From positions 620,001 to 684,000 of the forward strand of contig NZ_CP197474.1 in assembly GCF_052180245.1 (NCBI RefSeq): DNA of 64,000 bases, written 5' to 3'. Source of the stretch: Parapusillimonas sp013416435 (GTDB lineage Bacteria; Pseudomonadota; Gammaproteobacteria; Burkholderiales; Burkholderiaceae_B). This document shows, piece by piece, positions 27,180 to 35,968 of the stretch; positions within the stretch are counted from its first letter, which is position 1, and every line of letters starts with the position of its first letter. The position numbers and the translations under genes were made by a program. Under the pieces are notes generated by a model, which searched no databases, was not told the DNA's origin, and saw only the letters and a program-made list of their open reading frames with translations.

Positions 27180-27206
27180 CCCGATAAGGTCAGACCCCTT
27201 ATCGGG
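27180..27206. terminator. Hairpin between the MocR-type gene and gabD
   Basis: The perfect 10-bp stem CCCGATAAGG (27180-27189) pairs with CCTTATCGGG (27197-27206) around the 7-nt loop TCAGACC, a remnant of the repeat arm. It ends immediately before the gabD stop codon at 27207. No U-run follows on either strand. It probably stabilises or ends both convergent transcripts. Confidence 0.55.
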
Positions 27207-28676
27207 TCAGGCTCCGATATCGATGCACAGATACTTCAGTTCCAGGTACTCATCGATTCCGTACTTGGACCCTTCGCGTCCCAGGCCGGACTGCTTGACG
27301 CCGCCGAAGGGGCCGACTTCATTGGAGATGATGCCGGTGTTGATGCCCACGATCCCGTATTCCAGGCCTTCGGATACGCGCCATATCCGTGCATAGTCGC
27401 GCGTGTAGAAGTACGCCGCCAAGCCGAAGATGGTGTCGTTGGCCATCGACAGGACTTCTTCTTCGTCCTTGAACCGGAACAGCGGCGCCACGGGGCCGAA
27501 GGTTTCCTCGCAGGAAAACTTCATGTCATGGGTGACGTCGCGGACGATGGTGGGTTCGAAGAAGGTGCCGCCCAGCGCGTGCGGCTTGCCGCCGGTGACG
27601 ACTTTCGCGCCTTTGCCCAGGGCGTCGGCAATATGTTCCTTGACCTTTTTCACGGCGTCGTCGTCGATCAGGGGGCCTTGCGTGACGCCTTCGCTGAAGC
27701 CGTCGCCCGTCTTCATGCCCTGGACCTTTGCCGTCAAGCGCTCGAGCACGTCTTCGTAGACGTCGTCATGCACGTAAATCCGATTGGCGCATACGCAGGT
27801 CTGGCCGGTGTTGCGATACTTGGACGCCATGATGCCGTCGACCGCGCTGTCGAGGTCGGCGTCGGGAAACACGATGAAGGGCGCATTGCCGCCCAGCTCC
27901 AGGGACAGCTTCTTGATGGTGGGCGCGCATTGCTGCATCAGGATGCGGCCCACTTCGGTGGACCCGGTGAAGCTGAGCTTGCGGACCACGTCGCTGTCGC
28001 ACAGGGCGCCGCCGATCTCGCGGGCGTCGCCCGTCAGGACTTGCAGCACGCCGGGCGGCACGCCCGCTTCTTCGGCGAGCACGGCCAGGGCCAGCGCTGT
28101 CAGGGGCGTTTGTTCGGCCGGCTTGACGATCATGGTGCAGCCTGCGGCCAGGGCGGGCCCGACCTTGCGGGTGATCATCGCGGCCGGGAAGTTCCAGGGG
28201 GTGATGGCCGCGCATACGCCGATGGGCTGCTTGAGCGCCATGAGACGCTGCCCGGCTTTGGGGCTTTGGATTACATCGCCCTCGATGCGCTTGGCTTCTT
28301 CGGCGAACCATTCCAGGAAAGACGCGGCGTAGGTGACTTCGCCCACGGCTTCGGCCAGCGGCTTGCCTTGCTCGGAAGTCATGAGGGCGCCCAGGTCGTG
28401 CTGGTTCTGCAGCATGAGCTGGGCCCATTTCATCAGGATGGCGGCGCGCTCCTTGCCGGTCTTGGCGGACCATGGGCGCAGTGCCGCCTGGGCGCTGGCG
28501 ATGGCCTGCTCGGTTTCTTTGCGCCCGAGCCTGGGAACGGAGGCGATGATCGCGCCGGAAGCGGGGTTGTTCACGGCGATGGCGTCCGCGCCGTCCGCGG
28601 CTTGCCACTGCCCATTGATATAGCATGCCTGTCTAAGGAGGTCCGGTCTGTTCAGTGCTGGAACCTGTTGTGTCAT
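27207..28676 (-). CDS. gabD: NAD(P)-dependent succinate-semialdehyde dehydrogenase
   Basis: A 489-residue aldehyde dehydrogenase of the GabD type. Catalytic Cys294 is in NTGQTCVCANR, followed two residues later by the second Cys typical of GabD, and Glu260 is in SLELGGNAPFIVF. Cofactor motif FTGSTEVGR is at about 237-245, and ITPWNFPAAMITRK is also GabD-like. It oxidises succinate semialdehyde to succinate, feeding the TCA cycle. It lies 23 nt downstream of gabT on the same strand, forming a gabTD pair next to the MocR-type regulator. Confidence 0.94.
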   Translation of the reverse strand: MTQQVPALNRPDLLRQACYINGQWQAADGADAIAVNNPASGAIIASVPRLGRKETEQAIASAQAALRPWSAKTGKERAAILMKWAQLMLQNQHDLGALMTSEQGKPLAEAVGEVTYAASFLEWFAEEAKRIEGDVIQSPKAGQRLMALKQPIGVCAAITPWNFPAAMITRKVGPALAAGCTMIVKPAEQTPLTALALAVLAEEAGVPPGVLQVLTGDAREIGGALCDSDVVRKLSFTGSTEVGRILMQQCAPTIKKLSLELGGNAPFIVFPDADLDSAVDGIMASKYRNTGQTCVCANRIYVHDDVYEDVLERLTAKVQGMKTGDGFSEGVTQGPLIDDDAVKKVKEHIADALGKGAKVVTGGKPHALGGTFFEPTIVRDVTHDMKFSCEETFGPVAPLFRFKDEEEVLSMANDTIFGLAAYFYTRDYARIWRVSEGLEYGIVGINTGIISNEVGPFGGVKQSGLGREGSKYGIDEYLELKYLCIDIGA

Positions 28677-28699
28677 GGATGATCCTTGGTTGTGTAGGG

Positions 28700-29965
28700 T
28701 TAAGCGCTCAGCGTGGCGGCCAGGATGTCCAGAGCCCGGTCGAATTGTTCGTCGGGAATGGTAAGAGGGTACAGGAAGCGCAGTACATTTCCATAGACGC
28801 CGCAGCTGAGCAGGATCAGCCCCTGTTCGATCGCCTTGTCCTGGACCTGCTTGACGCGCGCGGCGTCGGGTGCGCCGGTGCTGGGGTCATTGAGTTCCAG
28901 GGCCACCATGGAGCCCAGCCCGCGCACGTCGGCAATGGCTGGGCAGGAGGCGCGCAAGTCGTTGAGGCGGCTCATGAGCTTCTGCCCCAATTGGTTCGCG
29001 CGTTCGCACAGTTTCTCTTCCTGGATGATGTCGAGCACGGCATGCGCGGCGGCGACGGCCAGCGGATTGCCCGCATAGGTGCCGCCCAGTCCGCCGGGGG
29101 CGGGGCTGTCCATGACTTCGGCACGGCCCACGACACCCGAGATGGGCATGCCCCCGCCCAGGCTCTTGGCGATGCACATGATGTCGGCTTGCACGGAATG
29201 GTGCTCCATCGCGAACAGCTTGCCGGTGCGCGCGAAACCCGTCTGCACTTCATCGGCAATGAGCAAGATGCCGTGCTCGTCGCAGATCTGTCGCAGTGCC
29301 GTCATGAGTTCCGGAGGCGTGATGTTGAAACCGCCTTCGCCTTGCACGGGTTCGATGATGATGGCGGCGACCCGCTTGGGATCGATGTCGCTCTGGAAAA
29401 GGAGATTCAGCGCTTTCAGGGAGTCGGCCACGCTGATGTCCTGCGCGACCGTCGGAAACGGGACATGGAAGATGTCGTTGGGCATCGGGCCAAAGGAAAG
29501 CTTGTAGGGCGCCACTTTGCCGGTCAGCGCCATGCCCAGCAGTGTGCGGCCGTGAAAGCCGCCGGTGAAGGCGACGACGCCCGACCTTCCTGTGTGGCTG
29601 CGCGCGATTTTCACGGCGTTCTCGACTGCTTCGACGCCGGTGGTGAAGAAGGCGGTTTTCTTCAGCCCGGAAATCGGGGCGATGGCGTTCACGCGCTCAG
29701 CCAGCGCCACATAGCTTTCGTACGGCACGATCTGGTAGGCGGTGTGCGTGAAATGGTCCAGCTGTTTCGCGATGGCGGCCTTCACCTTGGGATGGCAATG
29801 TCCGGTGTTCAGTACCGCGATGCCGCCCGCGAAGTCGATGTACTCTTTGCCGTCCGCGTCCCACAGGGTGGCGTTTTCAGCGCGTTCCGCATAAAAATTG
29901 CACATGACACCCACGCCCTTGGGCGTGGCAATGGAGCGGCGGGTATTCAAGTCAAGGTTTTTCAT
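28700..29965 (-). CDS. gabT: 4-aminobutyrate aminotransferase
   Basis: A 421-residue class III aminotransferase. The PLP Lys267 lies in CIAKSLGGGMPISG, Asp238 in LIADEVQTGFART binds the pyridine nitrogen, and FTGGFHGRT (133-141) is the phosphate/substrate loop. Glu210 in IIEPVQGEGGF is the residue typical of GABA transaminases. It transfers the amino group of GABA to 2-oxoglutarate, giving succinate semialdehyde for GabD. It is the first gene of the gabTD operon; the 157-nt upstream gap holds a long inverted repeat that may be regulatory. Confidence 0.94.
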   Translation of the reverse strand: MKNLDLNTRRSIATPKGVGVMCNFYAERAENATLWDADGKEYIDFAGGIAVLNTGHCHPKVKAAIAKQLDHFTHTAYQIVPYESYVALAERVNAIAPISGLKKTAFFTTGVEAVENAVKIARSHTGRSGVVAFTGGFHGRTLLGMALTGKVAPYKLSFGPMPNDIFHVPFPTVAQDISVADSLKALNLLFQSDIDPKRVAAIIIEPVQGEGGFNITPPELMTALRQICDEHGILLIADEVQTGFARTGKLFAMEHHSVQADIMCIAKSLGGGMPISGVVGRAEVMDSPAPGGLGGTYAGNPLAVAAAHAVLDIIQEEKLCERANQLGQKLMSRLNDLRASCPAIADVRGLGSMVALELNDPSTGAPDAARVKQVQDKAIEQGLILLSCGVYGNVLRFLYPLTIPDEQFDRALDILAATLSA

Positions 29966-30051
29966 GGCGATCTCAACAAGTCCGTGAGTTGCCCCGATGG
30001 GGGCGAGAAGAAAATCCTGTCGTCAGCAGGCCTTTGATTATTAAAAGCCAA

Positions 30052-30099
30052 AATGGCCCCATGAAGTAGATCCACTTTTTAAAATTTCATGGTGCCATT
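30052..30099. promoter_or_regulatory. Long inverted repeat upstream of gabT
   Basis: AATGGCCCCATGAA (30052-30065) and TTCATGGTGCCATT (30086-30099) form a 14-bp inverted repeat with one mismatch and a 20-nt spacer, giving a 34-bp centre-to-centre distance. It lies between the LysR stop (30123) and the gabT start (29965), both on the minus strand. It could be a MocR/GabR-type operator for gabT or a terminator of the LysR transcript; the A+T-rich spacer allows either reading. Confidence 0.5.
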
Positions 30100-30122
30100 G
30101 TTCGGTCGCCCCCGGAAAAGCC

Positions 30123-31034
30123 CTATTTGAGCCTGGGCCGCCGAACTTTCTTGTGGTGCTGATTCAGCAGTTCGATGATCCTGCCGGTTGCCGGGGTCAG
30201 CGTGCCATGCGGGTAGGTGATCCCCAGCTTGCGCACCATGGTGGTTTCCTTCAGCCTGACTTCTTTCAACAGCCCGCGTGTCTTGGGATGGTCGAGCGTC
30301 AGCTTCGACAGGAAACAAAGAAGCTCCGTGCTGGCAATGAGATCGTGGATCGAAGGAAGCGTGTTTGCCTCGATATGCGTGATCGGCTTGGGCAGATTGT
30401 TTGCCGCGAATACCCTGTCCAGCCATTTCCGGCTTTCGACGGGCGGCGTGGGAAGTATCCAATGATATTCCAGCAAGTCTTCCAGGCGGATGGAAGGCTG
30501 CGCAAAGATGGGATGGCCTTCGCTTGCAGCCACGACGACGATATCGTCGATGAAACCTTGGTTGACGAACTCGTCGTCGGTCGAGATCACGCCGACGATC
30601 ATGTCCAGCTGCTCTTGGCGGATACCCTCCTTGAGCTCGTAGTTGGTGCCTATGGTGATCTCCAGCGATATGTTGGGCGCATGGCGCAATGCCAGCGCGC
30701 ACACGGTGGGAAGGAGATAGTCTGCCGTGATCGGACCGCAGCCGATGCGTACTCTGCCGGCGGATCCGGCGATGAAGTCTTCCATGCCGTTCAGGTGATG
30801 ATCGCTGGTCTCCCTTATTTTCTTCGCGCGCAGGTAGAACTCCTTGCCGACCGCCGTCAACGCCAGGCCGCGGCCCTTGCGTTCGAATAGCGGCGCGCCC
30901 AGCTCTTCCTCAAGACGCTGTATGCATTTCGTCAGCGCAGGCTGGCTGCGATGGAGCGCCTCCGACGCCTGCCCAAGGTGCTTGAGCTCCGCGATGGTTT
31001 CGAAATAGCGCAGATCACGAAATTCGATATTCAA
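30123..31034 (-). CDS. LysR-family transcriptional regulator
   Basis: A 303-residue LysR regulator. The N-terminal helix-turn-helix (about 5-65) reads LRYFETIAELKHLGQASEALHRSQPALTKCIQRLEEELG, and the two-lobe ligand domain covers about 92-295. It is transcribed away from the hydroxyacid dehydrogenase operon, the usual arrangement for a LysR gene and its target, with a 113-nt gap holding a palindrome. It probably responds to the organic acid that the operon degrades. Confidence 0.93.
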   Translation of the reverse strand: MNIEFRDLRYFETIAELKHLGQASEALHRSQPALTKCIQRLEEELGAPLFERKGRGLALTAVGKEFYLRAKKIRETSDHHLNGMEDFIAGSAGRVRIGCGPITADYLLPTVCALALRHAPNISLEITIGTNYELKEGIRQEQLDMIVGVISTDDEFVNQGFIDDIVVVAASEGHPIFAQPSIRLEDLLEYHWILPTPPVESRKWLDRVFAANNLPKPITHIEANTLPSIHDLIASTELLCFLSKLTLDHPKTRGLLKEVRLKETTMVRKLGITYPHGTLTPATGRIIELLNQHHKKVRRPRLK

Positions 31035-31048
31035 TTCATTCCTCGAAG

Positions 31049-31068
31049 TTATCGTTTGATCAAAATAA
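31049..31068. promoter_or_regulatory. Candidate LysR binding site
   Basis: The perfect 10-bp palindrome TTTGATCAAA (31055-31064) lies within an A+T-rich segment, with TTAT at 31049 and ATAA at 31065, in the divergent gap between the LysR gene and the operon starting at 31148. The position fits a LysR-type site; the assignment is inference. Confidence 0.4.
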
Positions 31069-31147
31069 GCGAATGGATGTTTATATCACGATGGCGTCTA
31101 ATTCCCCTGCCGGGCGTTCCGCCCGGATCGAATACTTGGGACGCACT

Positions 31148-32149
31148 ATGCAGCACACCATTCTGGTCACCGCTCGAACGCTCGACGCCGCAGGCATGGC
31201 GCTGCTGGAACAAGAGGGATGCCGGACCATTTTCCTGAGCGGAGCGGGAGATGCCGCTGAAGTCGAAGCCATCCTGGGAAACGAGAAGGTCGACGCCGTC
31301 ATTTCCCGTACGGTCGATCTGTCCGCAGGCGCCATCCAGTCCTGCGCCAGTTTGAAAGTCGTGTCCAAGCATGGGGTCGGCGTCAGCAATATCGATGTGC
31401 AGGCCTGCACGTCAAGGGGAATCCCCGTCTTCGTCACGCCCGGCGCGAACGCGCAGTCGGTTGCCGAGATGACTTTGGGATTGATGCTGGCGGCGGCCCG
31501 CAGTCTTGCGCACATGGATGGCGAGATCCGCGCGGGCCGCTGGACGCGGCTTCAAAACGGCCTGGAGCTGAAGGGCAGGACCCTGGGACTGGTGGGGTTC
31601 GGGCAAGTCGGACGCCTGGTCGCGAAATTCTGCCTGGCCTTGGGCATGCGGGTGGCGGCCTACGATCCGCATGTGAAGGAGGACTCGGCATCAGGAGAGA
31701 TCGAATGGCTTGCCGACCTGGACTCGCTCTTGAGCCGGTCCGACGTATTGAGCCTGCATGTGCCGCTCACGTCTTCCACGCGTTCGCTGATCGCCGCGGA
31801 GCAGCTGGGCAAGCTGCCATCCGGCGCCATTCTGGTGAATACGGCGCGCGGTGAAGTGGTGGACGAAGACGCGCTTATCGCGGCTCTCGCCGATGGCCGG
31901 CTCTATGCCGCGGGGCTCGATACGACGGCCGAAGAGCCCATAGCCGCCGACAGTCCGCTGCGCCGCATGAGCAACGTCGTATTGACGCCCCACGTGGGCG
32001 GATCCACCCATGCCGCCCTGGCTGCGATGGCTCTGGGCGCGGCTCGGAACGTACTCGGCTATCTGAAGCACCAGACCCTCGATCGCGACAGGGTCGTGAA
32101 CTTCAACCAACTGCAACCCGAAGTCCATGGAGGGACACATGTCCTCTGA
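31148..32149 (+). CDS. D-2-hydroxyacid dehydrogenase (SerA-like)
   Basis: A 333-residue NAD-dependent 2-hydroxyacid dehydrogenase. The Rossmann motif is LGLVGFGQVGR, and the catalytic triad is present: Arg in NTARGEVVDE, Glu in TTAEEPI and His in TPHVGGSTHAA. The ATG at 31148 is preferred; an open frame extends 25 codons upstream without family similarity. It is the first gene of a five-gene operon and overlaps the next. It would convert a 2-hydroxy acid to a 2-oxo acid, or the reverse, ahead of the aldolase encoded next. No ACT regulatory domain is present. Confidence 0.88.
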   Translation: MQHTILVTARTLDAAGMALLEQEGCRTIFLSGAGDAAEVEAILGNEKVDAVISRTVDLSAGAIQSCASLKVVSKHGVGVSNIDVQACTSRGIPVFVTPGANAQSVAEMTLGLMLAAARSLAHMDGEIRAGRWTRLQNGLELKGRTLGLVGFGQVGRLVAKFCLALGMRVAAYDPHVKEDSASGEIEWLADLDSLLSRSDVLSLHVPLTSSTRSLIAAEQLGKLPSGAILVNTARGEVVDEDALIAALADGRLYAAGLDTTAEEPIAADSPLRRMSNVVLTPHVGGSTHAALAAMALGAARNVLGYLKHQTLDRDRVVNFNQLQPEVHGGTHVL

Positions 32150-32831
32150 AGAAAGCTGGCCTCCCGGCTATCGCATCAATGAAACGCCTCGCGGCTTATC
32201 CGCTCGGTTGATTGCCGAGTTCAGGGAAGTGCCTGTGGCGGTGGCGGGCGACTGCATGGGCCGGTCGCTCGGCGCCATGGGGCTGAAGCCCTATCACGAG
32301 GATCTGCATGCGATGCTGTGCGGACCCGCGCTGACCGTGCAGGTCCGCCCGGGCGACAACCTGATGATCCATAAGGCGCTGATGATGGCGCAGCCCGGCG
32401 ACATCATCGTCATCGATGGCGGCGGCGACCTGACCCAGGCGCTCATTGGCGGGCTCATGAGAACGACGGCGCTGGCGCGACGGATCGGTGGCTTCGTCAT
32501 CGATGGAGCCATACGCGATCTGGTCGAATGGGCCGACGGCCGCATGCCGGTTTTTGCGAAGGGGCATACCCATCGCGGACCCAGCAAGGAAGGCCCGGGG
32601 CAGATCAATGTGCCGATCGCATGCGCGGGCCTGGTGGTCCAGCCGGGTGACCTGATCATGGGCGACGCCGATGGAGTCATCTGCGTGCCGGTTGCAGAGG
32701 CGGATGGCCTGCTGCCCCGCGTGCGCGCGCACCTGCAACGAGAGCAGGCCATCCGGATGTCCAACGAGCAAGGCACTTCGGACCCCGAGCGGTTCAATGC
32801 GGTACTGCGGGCCAAAGGCCTGCCTGTCTAG
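32139..32831 (+). CDS. RraA-family aldolase/decarboxylase (HMG-aldolase-like)
   Basis: A 230-residue protein of the RraA/4-hydroxy-4-methyl-2-oxoglutarate aldolase family. The signature region reads GGDLTQALIGGLMRTTALARRIGGFVIDGAIRD, with the RD and preceding DG that bind the divalent metal and substrate, then IMGDADGVICVP. The ATG at 32139 follows GGAGGG closely and overlaps the upstream gene by 11 nt; ATG 32127 is an alternative. Enzymes of this family cleave 4-hydroxy-4-methyl/carboxy-2-oxo acids to pyruvate and can decarboxylate oxaloacetate. Beside the citryl-CoA-lyase-like gene, oxaloacetate decarboxylation is a plausible role. Confidence 0.85.
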   Translation: MSSEESWPPGYRINETPRGLSARLIAEFREVPVAVAGDCMGRSLGAMGLKPYHEDLHAMLCGPALTVQVRPGDNLMIHKALMMAQPGDIIVIDGGGDLTQALIGGLMRTTALARRIGGFVIDGAIRDLVEWADGRMPVFAKGHTHRGPSKEGPGQINVPIACAGLVVQPGDLIMGDADGVICVPVAEADGLLPRVRAHLQREQAIRMSNEQGTSDPERFNAVLRAKGLPV

Positions 32832-32832
32832 C

Positions 32833-32848
32833 GTCAGCGGACGCTGAC
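32833..32848 (+). promoter_or_regulatory. Short intercistronic hairpin
   Basis: GTCAGCG (32833-32839) pairs with CGCTGAC (32842-32848) directly after the aldolase stop codon and 40 nt before the receptor gene. There is no U-run. It may protect upstream mRNA or tune expression of the receptor. Confidence 0.4.
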
Positions 32849-32888
32849 TGTTGTCATTTCATCGATAAAACGAAATCCAAGGAGAGGC

Positions 32889-33872
32889 ATGATGATTCAG
32901 TTTCGCAAACTCGCCGCCATATCGGCGTTGGCGCTCGGCATCCTGGCGGCGCCGTCCATTTCCCAGGCGGCCGAGGCTTATCCGTCGCAGACCGTCAAGC
33001 TGCTGGTCCCGTTCCCGCCTGGCGGCGGCACGGACACAATGGCGCGCTTCGTTGCCAACTCGCTTGCCGAAAAGTTCAAATGGAACATTGTGGTGGATAA
33101 CCGGCCGGGCGCGGGCGGAACGGTGGGCCTGGGCATGCTGGCCCGTTCTACGCCGAACGGCTACAACATGGCGCTGGGGCAGACGTCCAACCTGTCGATC
33201 AACCCTTATCTGTACAGCAATATTTCCTACGACGTCGCAAAGGATTTCGCACCGGTCGTGTCGGTCGCGTCGCAGCCCATGGTGTTGATCGTCGCCGCCG
33301 ACAAACCGTACAAGAACGTGCAGCAGCTGGTGGATTTCGCCAAGGCAAACCCGGGCCGGCTTACGGTCGGCAATGCCGGCACGGGCACCGTGGGCGACAT
33401 CACGGGCCGGTTTTTTGCACATGAGGCCGGTATCGAGGTTCTGCATGTGCCCTACAAGGGTGCGGCCCCCGCCATGAACGATCTGCTGGGCGGCCAGATC
33501 GATGCGTTCTTCGCGTCGACGCCGGCCGTCATGTCCCAGCAGGACAATCCGAAGATCAGGGCGCTGGCCATCACGACGCTCGAGCCGATTCCGCAATTGC
33601 CCAATGTGCCGCCGTTGGCAGGAACCTTGCCCGGCTTCGAGGCCGCTTCCAAGACGGGCTTGATCATGCCGGCGGGAACGCCCAAGGACATCATCGAGAC
33701 CGTCAACCGGGCCGTTAACGAAGTCCTCAAGACCGACAAGCTGCGGACGAACATCATGGACGAAGGCAATGTGGTGCTGGGCGGCTCGGTGCAGGAATTC
33801 GCCGGCGTGATCGCCGACGATTCGGCCAAGTGGTCCAAGATCATCTCGGACGCGAACATTCAAATCAAGTAA
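32889..33872 (+). CDS. Bug/TctC-family receptor
   Basis: A 327-residue periplasmic receptor with a signal peptide (MMIQFRKLAAISALALGIL, cleavage after SQAA at about 27). Family motifs are VPFPPGGGTDTMARFVA and VPYKGAAPAMNDLLGGQIDAFF. A ribosome site GGAGAGG precedes paired ATG codons at 32889 and 32892. It lies in the middle of a catabolic operon, 4 nt before the CoA-transferase gene, so it should bind the operon's substrate, presumably a di- or tricarboxylate. No tctAB genes are adjacent, so it must share membrane subunits encoded elsewhere. Confidence 0.93.
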   Translation: MMIQFRKLAAISALALGILAAPSISQAAEAYPSQTVKLLVPFPPGGGTDTMARFVANSLAEKFKWNIVVDNRPGAGGTVGLGMLARSTPNGYNMALGQTSNLSINPYLYSNISYDVAKDFAPVVSVASQPMVLIVAADKPYKNVQQLVDFAKANPGRLTVGNAGTGTVGDITGRFFAHEAGIEVLHVPYKGAAPAMNDLLGGQIDAFFASTPAVMSQQDNPKIRALAITTLEPIPQLPNVPPLAGTLPGFEAASKTGLIMPAGTPKDIIETVNRAVNEVLKTDKLRTNIMDEGNVVLGGSVQEFAGVIADDSAKWSKIISDANIQIK

Positions 33873-33876
33873 TCCC

Positions 33877-35076
33877 ATGTCCGAAGCGTTGAAGCATATC
33901 CGCGTCCTCGATCTGACCAATGTATTGGCGGGGCCGTTCTGCTGCCATCAGATGGCGCTGATGGGGGCGGACGTCATCAAGGTCGAGACTCCCCGCACGG
34001 GGGATCTGGCCCGCCAGCTGGGCGCGGACGCCGACTTGAACGGGCGGCTCATGGGGCTGTCCTTCCTGGCGCAGAACGCCGGGAAGCGTTCCATTACCGT
34101 CAACTTGAAAAGCGCCAAGGGAAAAGCGCTATTCCTGAAGCTCGTGGAGACGGCGGACGCGGTGGTCGAGAATTTCAGGCCGGGTGTCATGGACAAGCTC
34201 GGCCTGGGATTCGAGGTCCTGCGTCGCCACCAGCCACGGCTCGTCTATTGCGCCATCTCGGGATTTGGCCAGGACGGCCCTTTCAAAGGTTTGCCTGCCT
34301 ACGATCAGATCGTGCAGGGCATGTCGGGCGTGATGAGCATCACGGGCGATCCGGATACCGCCCCCTACCGCGTAGGCTATCCCATCGCCGACACCATAGG
34401 CGGCATGACGGCGGCCTTCGCCTTGACCGCCGAGCTGTGCAACGCATCCCGCAGCGAGGCGCGTTTCATCGATGTCTCCATGCTGGAATCGGTCATTGCG
34501 ACGATGGGGTGGGTGGTGTCCAACTACCTCAACGCCGCGCACACGCCGGCGCCGATGGGCAACGATAACTTCACAGCCAGCCCTTCAGGCACCTTCCGCA
34601 GCGGCGACGGCTTGCTGAACATCGCCGCCAATAAGCAGGAACAGTTCGAAGCCCTGTGCAAAGCGGTTGGCAAGCCCGGGCTCATCGAAGACAGCCGATT
34701 CTCGACGCGGCAGGCGCGTTTGCAGAATCGCGCGGTGTTGAAAGCGCTGCTGGAAGATGCTTTGTCGGCACGCTCGGCCGAAGACTGGTGGCCGATGCTG
34801 GCAGAACAAGGCATTCCTGCGGGACCGGTCTATGGCATCGACAAGATACTGGCTCATCCGCAGGTTCGGGGGCGCGGAATGATAGGGCGCTTTACCGAGG
34901 TGCCCGGTGTCGGCCGCGATGTCGAGATCGTGCGCAGCGGGTTCAAGGTGGACGGACGAGCACCTTCGGTCCAGGAGCCGCCGCCGGTGCTGGGCCAGGA
35001 TACCGATGAGCTGCTTGTCCAGCTTGGCTACACGAGCGATGACATCATCGCCATGAAAAACGAGGGAGTGGTATGA
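33877..35076 (+). CDS. CaiB/BaiF-family CoA transferase
   Basis: A 399-residue family III CoA transferase. The N terminus reads LDLTNVLAGPFCCHQMALMGADVIKVE, typical of the family, followed by NAGKRSITVNLKS and ENFRPGVMDKLGLG. Asp172 in YPIADTIGGM aligns with the Asp that forms the acyl-enzyme anhydride. It would move CoA from a donor such as succinyl-CoA to the carboxylic acid handled by this operon. It starts 4 nt after the receptor stop, and its own stop overlaps the start of the citryl-CoA-lyase-like gene, implying coordinated synthesis of the two enzymes. Confidence 0.92.
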   Translation: MSEALKHIRVLDLTNVLAGPFCCHQMALMGADVIKVETPRTGDLARQLGADADLNGRLMGLSFLAQNAGKRSITVNLKSAKGKALFLKLVETADAVVENFRPGVMDKLGLGFEVLRRHQPRLVYCAISGFGQDGPFKGLPAYDQIVQGMSGVMSITGDPDTAPYRVGYPIADTIGGMTAAFALTAELCNASRSEARFIDVSMLESVIATMGWVVSNYLNAAHTPAPMGNDNFTASPSGTFRSGDGLLNIAANKQEQFEALCKAVGKPGLIEDSRFSTRQARLQNRAVLKALLEDALSARSAEDWWPMLAEQGIPAGPVYGIDKILAHPQVRGRGMIGRFTEVPGVGRDVEIVRSGFKVDGRAPSVQEPPPVLGQDTDELLVQLGYTSDDIIAMKNEGVV

Positions 35077-35906
35077 GCGATTGGGCTGACGACGAACTGG
35101 CCAGCAGCAATTGGTGGCGCACGCGAATTTCCGACATAGCGCCCGGAAGCATCCGCTACCACGGCTATGCCGTCCAGGACCTGATCGGCAATATCGGCTT
35201 CGCTGAAATGATCTGGCTCATGCTGCGCGGGGACCTTCCCACCCCGCGCCAGGGAGCGCTGCTGGAGGCTGCACTGATGTCCGCCGTGGATCACGGGCCG
35301 CAGGCGCCCAGCATCGCGATCTCGCGCATGGCAATGACTTGTGGTGTCAGCCTCAATAACGCCATGGGGTCGGCGGTCAATGTACTGGGTGATGTCCATG
35401 GCGGCGCCGGTGAGCAGGCGGTGGCCTTGTATCAGGAGATCGCCGGCGATATCGAATCGGGTACGGAAACGTCCGCGGCGGTTCGCAAGGGACTGGATGC
35501 GTTCATTGCACGGCATGGCAAGTACATCTCAGGCTTTGGCCATCGGTTCCATCCGATCGATCCGCGCGCAATCCGCTTGCTCGAGCTCGTGGACCAGGCC
35601 GTTGCGAACGGCGAGGTCAGCGGTCGTTATGCCGCCATAGCAAGAACCGTGGAGACCGAGCTGCAGGCGCGCAAGCAGCGTCCCATACCAATGAACATCG
35701 ATGGGGCGACCGCGGTCATCTATGCGGAATTGGGTTTTCCGCCCGCCTTGGCGCGCGGACTGTTCTGCCTTTCGCGCTCCGTCGGGATTCTTGCCCACGC
35801 CTGGGAGCAGGCACAGCAAGGCGGGCGAAACAAAGGGCCTATTCCACGCCAGTACCTGCCCGCCTACGACGGCCATCCGCCCCGCGACTTTCCGACAGGA
35901 AGGTAG
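35073..35906 (+). CDS. Citryl-CoA lyase-like protein (short citrate-synthase fold)
   Basis: A 277-residue protein matching only the catalytic part of citrate synthase (about 430 aa), the size of citryl-CoA lyase. Citrate-synthase catalytic residues are conserved: His109 in GDVHGGAGE, His157 in GFGHRFHPIDPRA and Asp210 in NIDGATAVIYAELGFP. It overlaps the CoA-transferase gene by 4 nt (ATGA). Together they would activate a citrate-like acid to its CoA ester and cleave it to acetyl-CoA (or another acyl-CoA) plus an oxo acid. This chemistry is known from the two-enzyme citrate cleavage of Hydrogenobacter; the substrate here is inferred. Confidence 0.82.
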   Translation: MSDWADDELASSNWWRTRISDIAPGSIRYHGYAVQDLIGNIGFAEMIWLMLRGDLPTPRQGALLEAALMSAVDHGPQAPSIAISRMAMTCGVSLNNAMGSAVNVLGDVHGGAGEQAVALYQEIAGDIESGTETSAAVRKGLDAFIARHGKYISGFGHRFHPIDPRAIRLLELVDQAVANGEVSGRYAAIARTVETELQARKQRPIPMNIDGATAVIYAELGFPPALARGLFCLSRSVGILAHAWEQAQQGGRNKGPIPRQYLPAYDGHPPRDFPTGR

Positions 35907-35953
35907 GGCCCGTCGACAGGCGACCCCGCATGTAAAATCAGCGCCTACCTTTT
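35900..35953 (+). terminator. Possible terminator after the citryl-CoA lyase operon
   Basis: AAGGTAGG (35900-35907, containing the stop codon) can pair with CCTACCTT (35944-35951), followed by TTTT. The loop is long (36 nt) but contains an inner GTCG/CGAC hairpin. It also brackets the region just before the next gene, so it is a weak candidate. Confidence 0.35.
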
Positions 35954-35968
35954 AGCGTTGACCATCTC

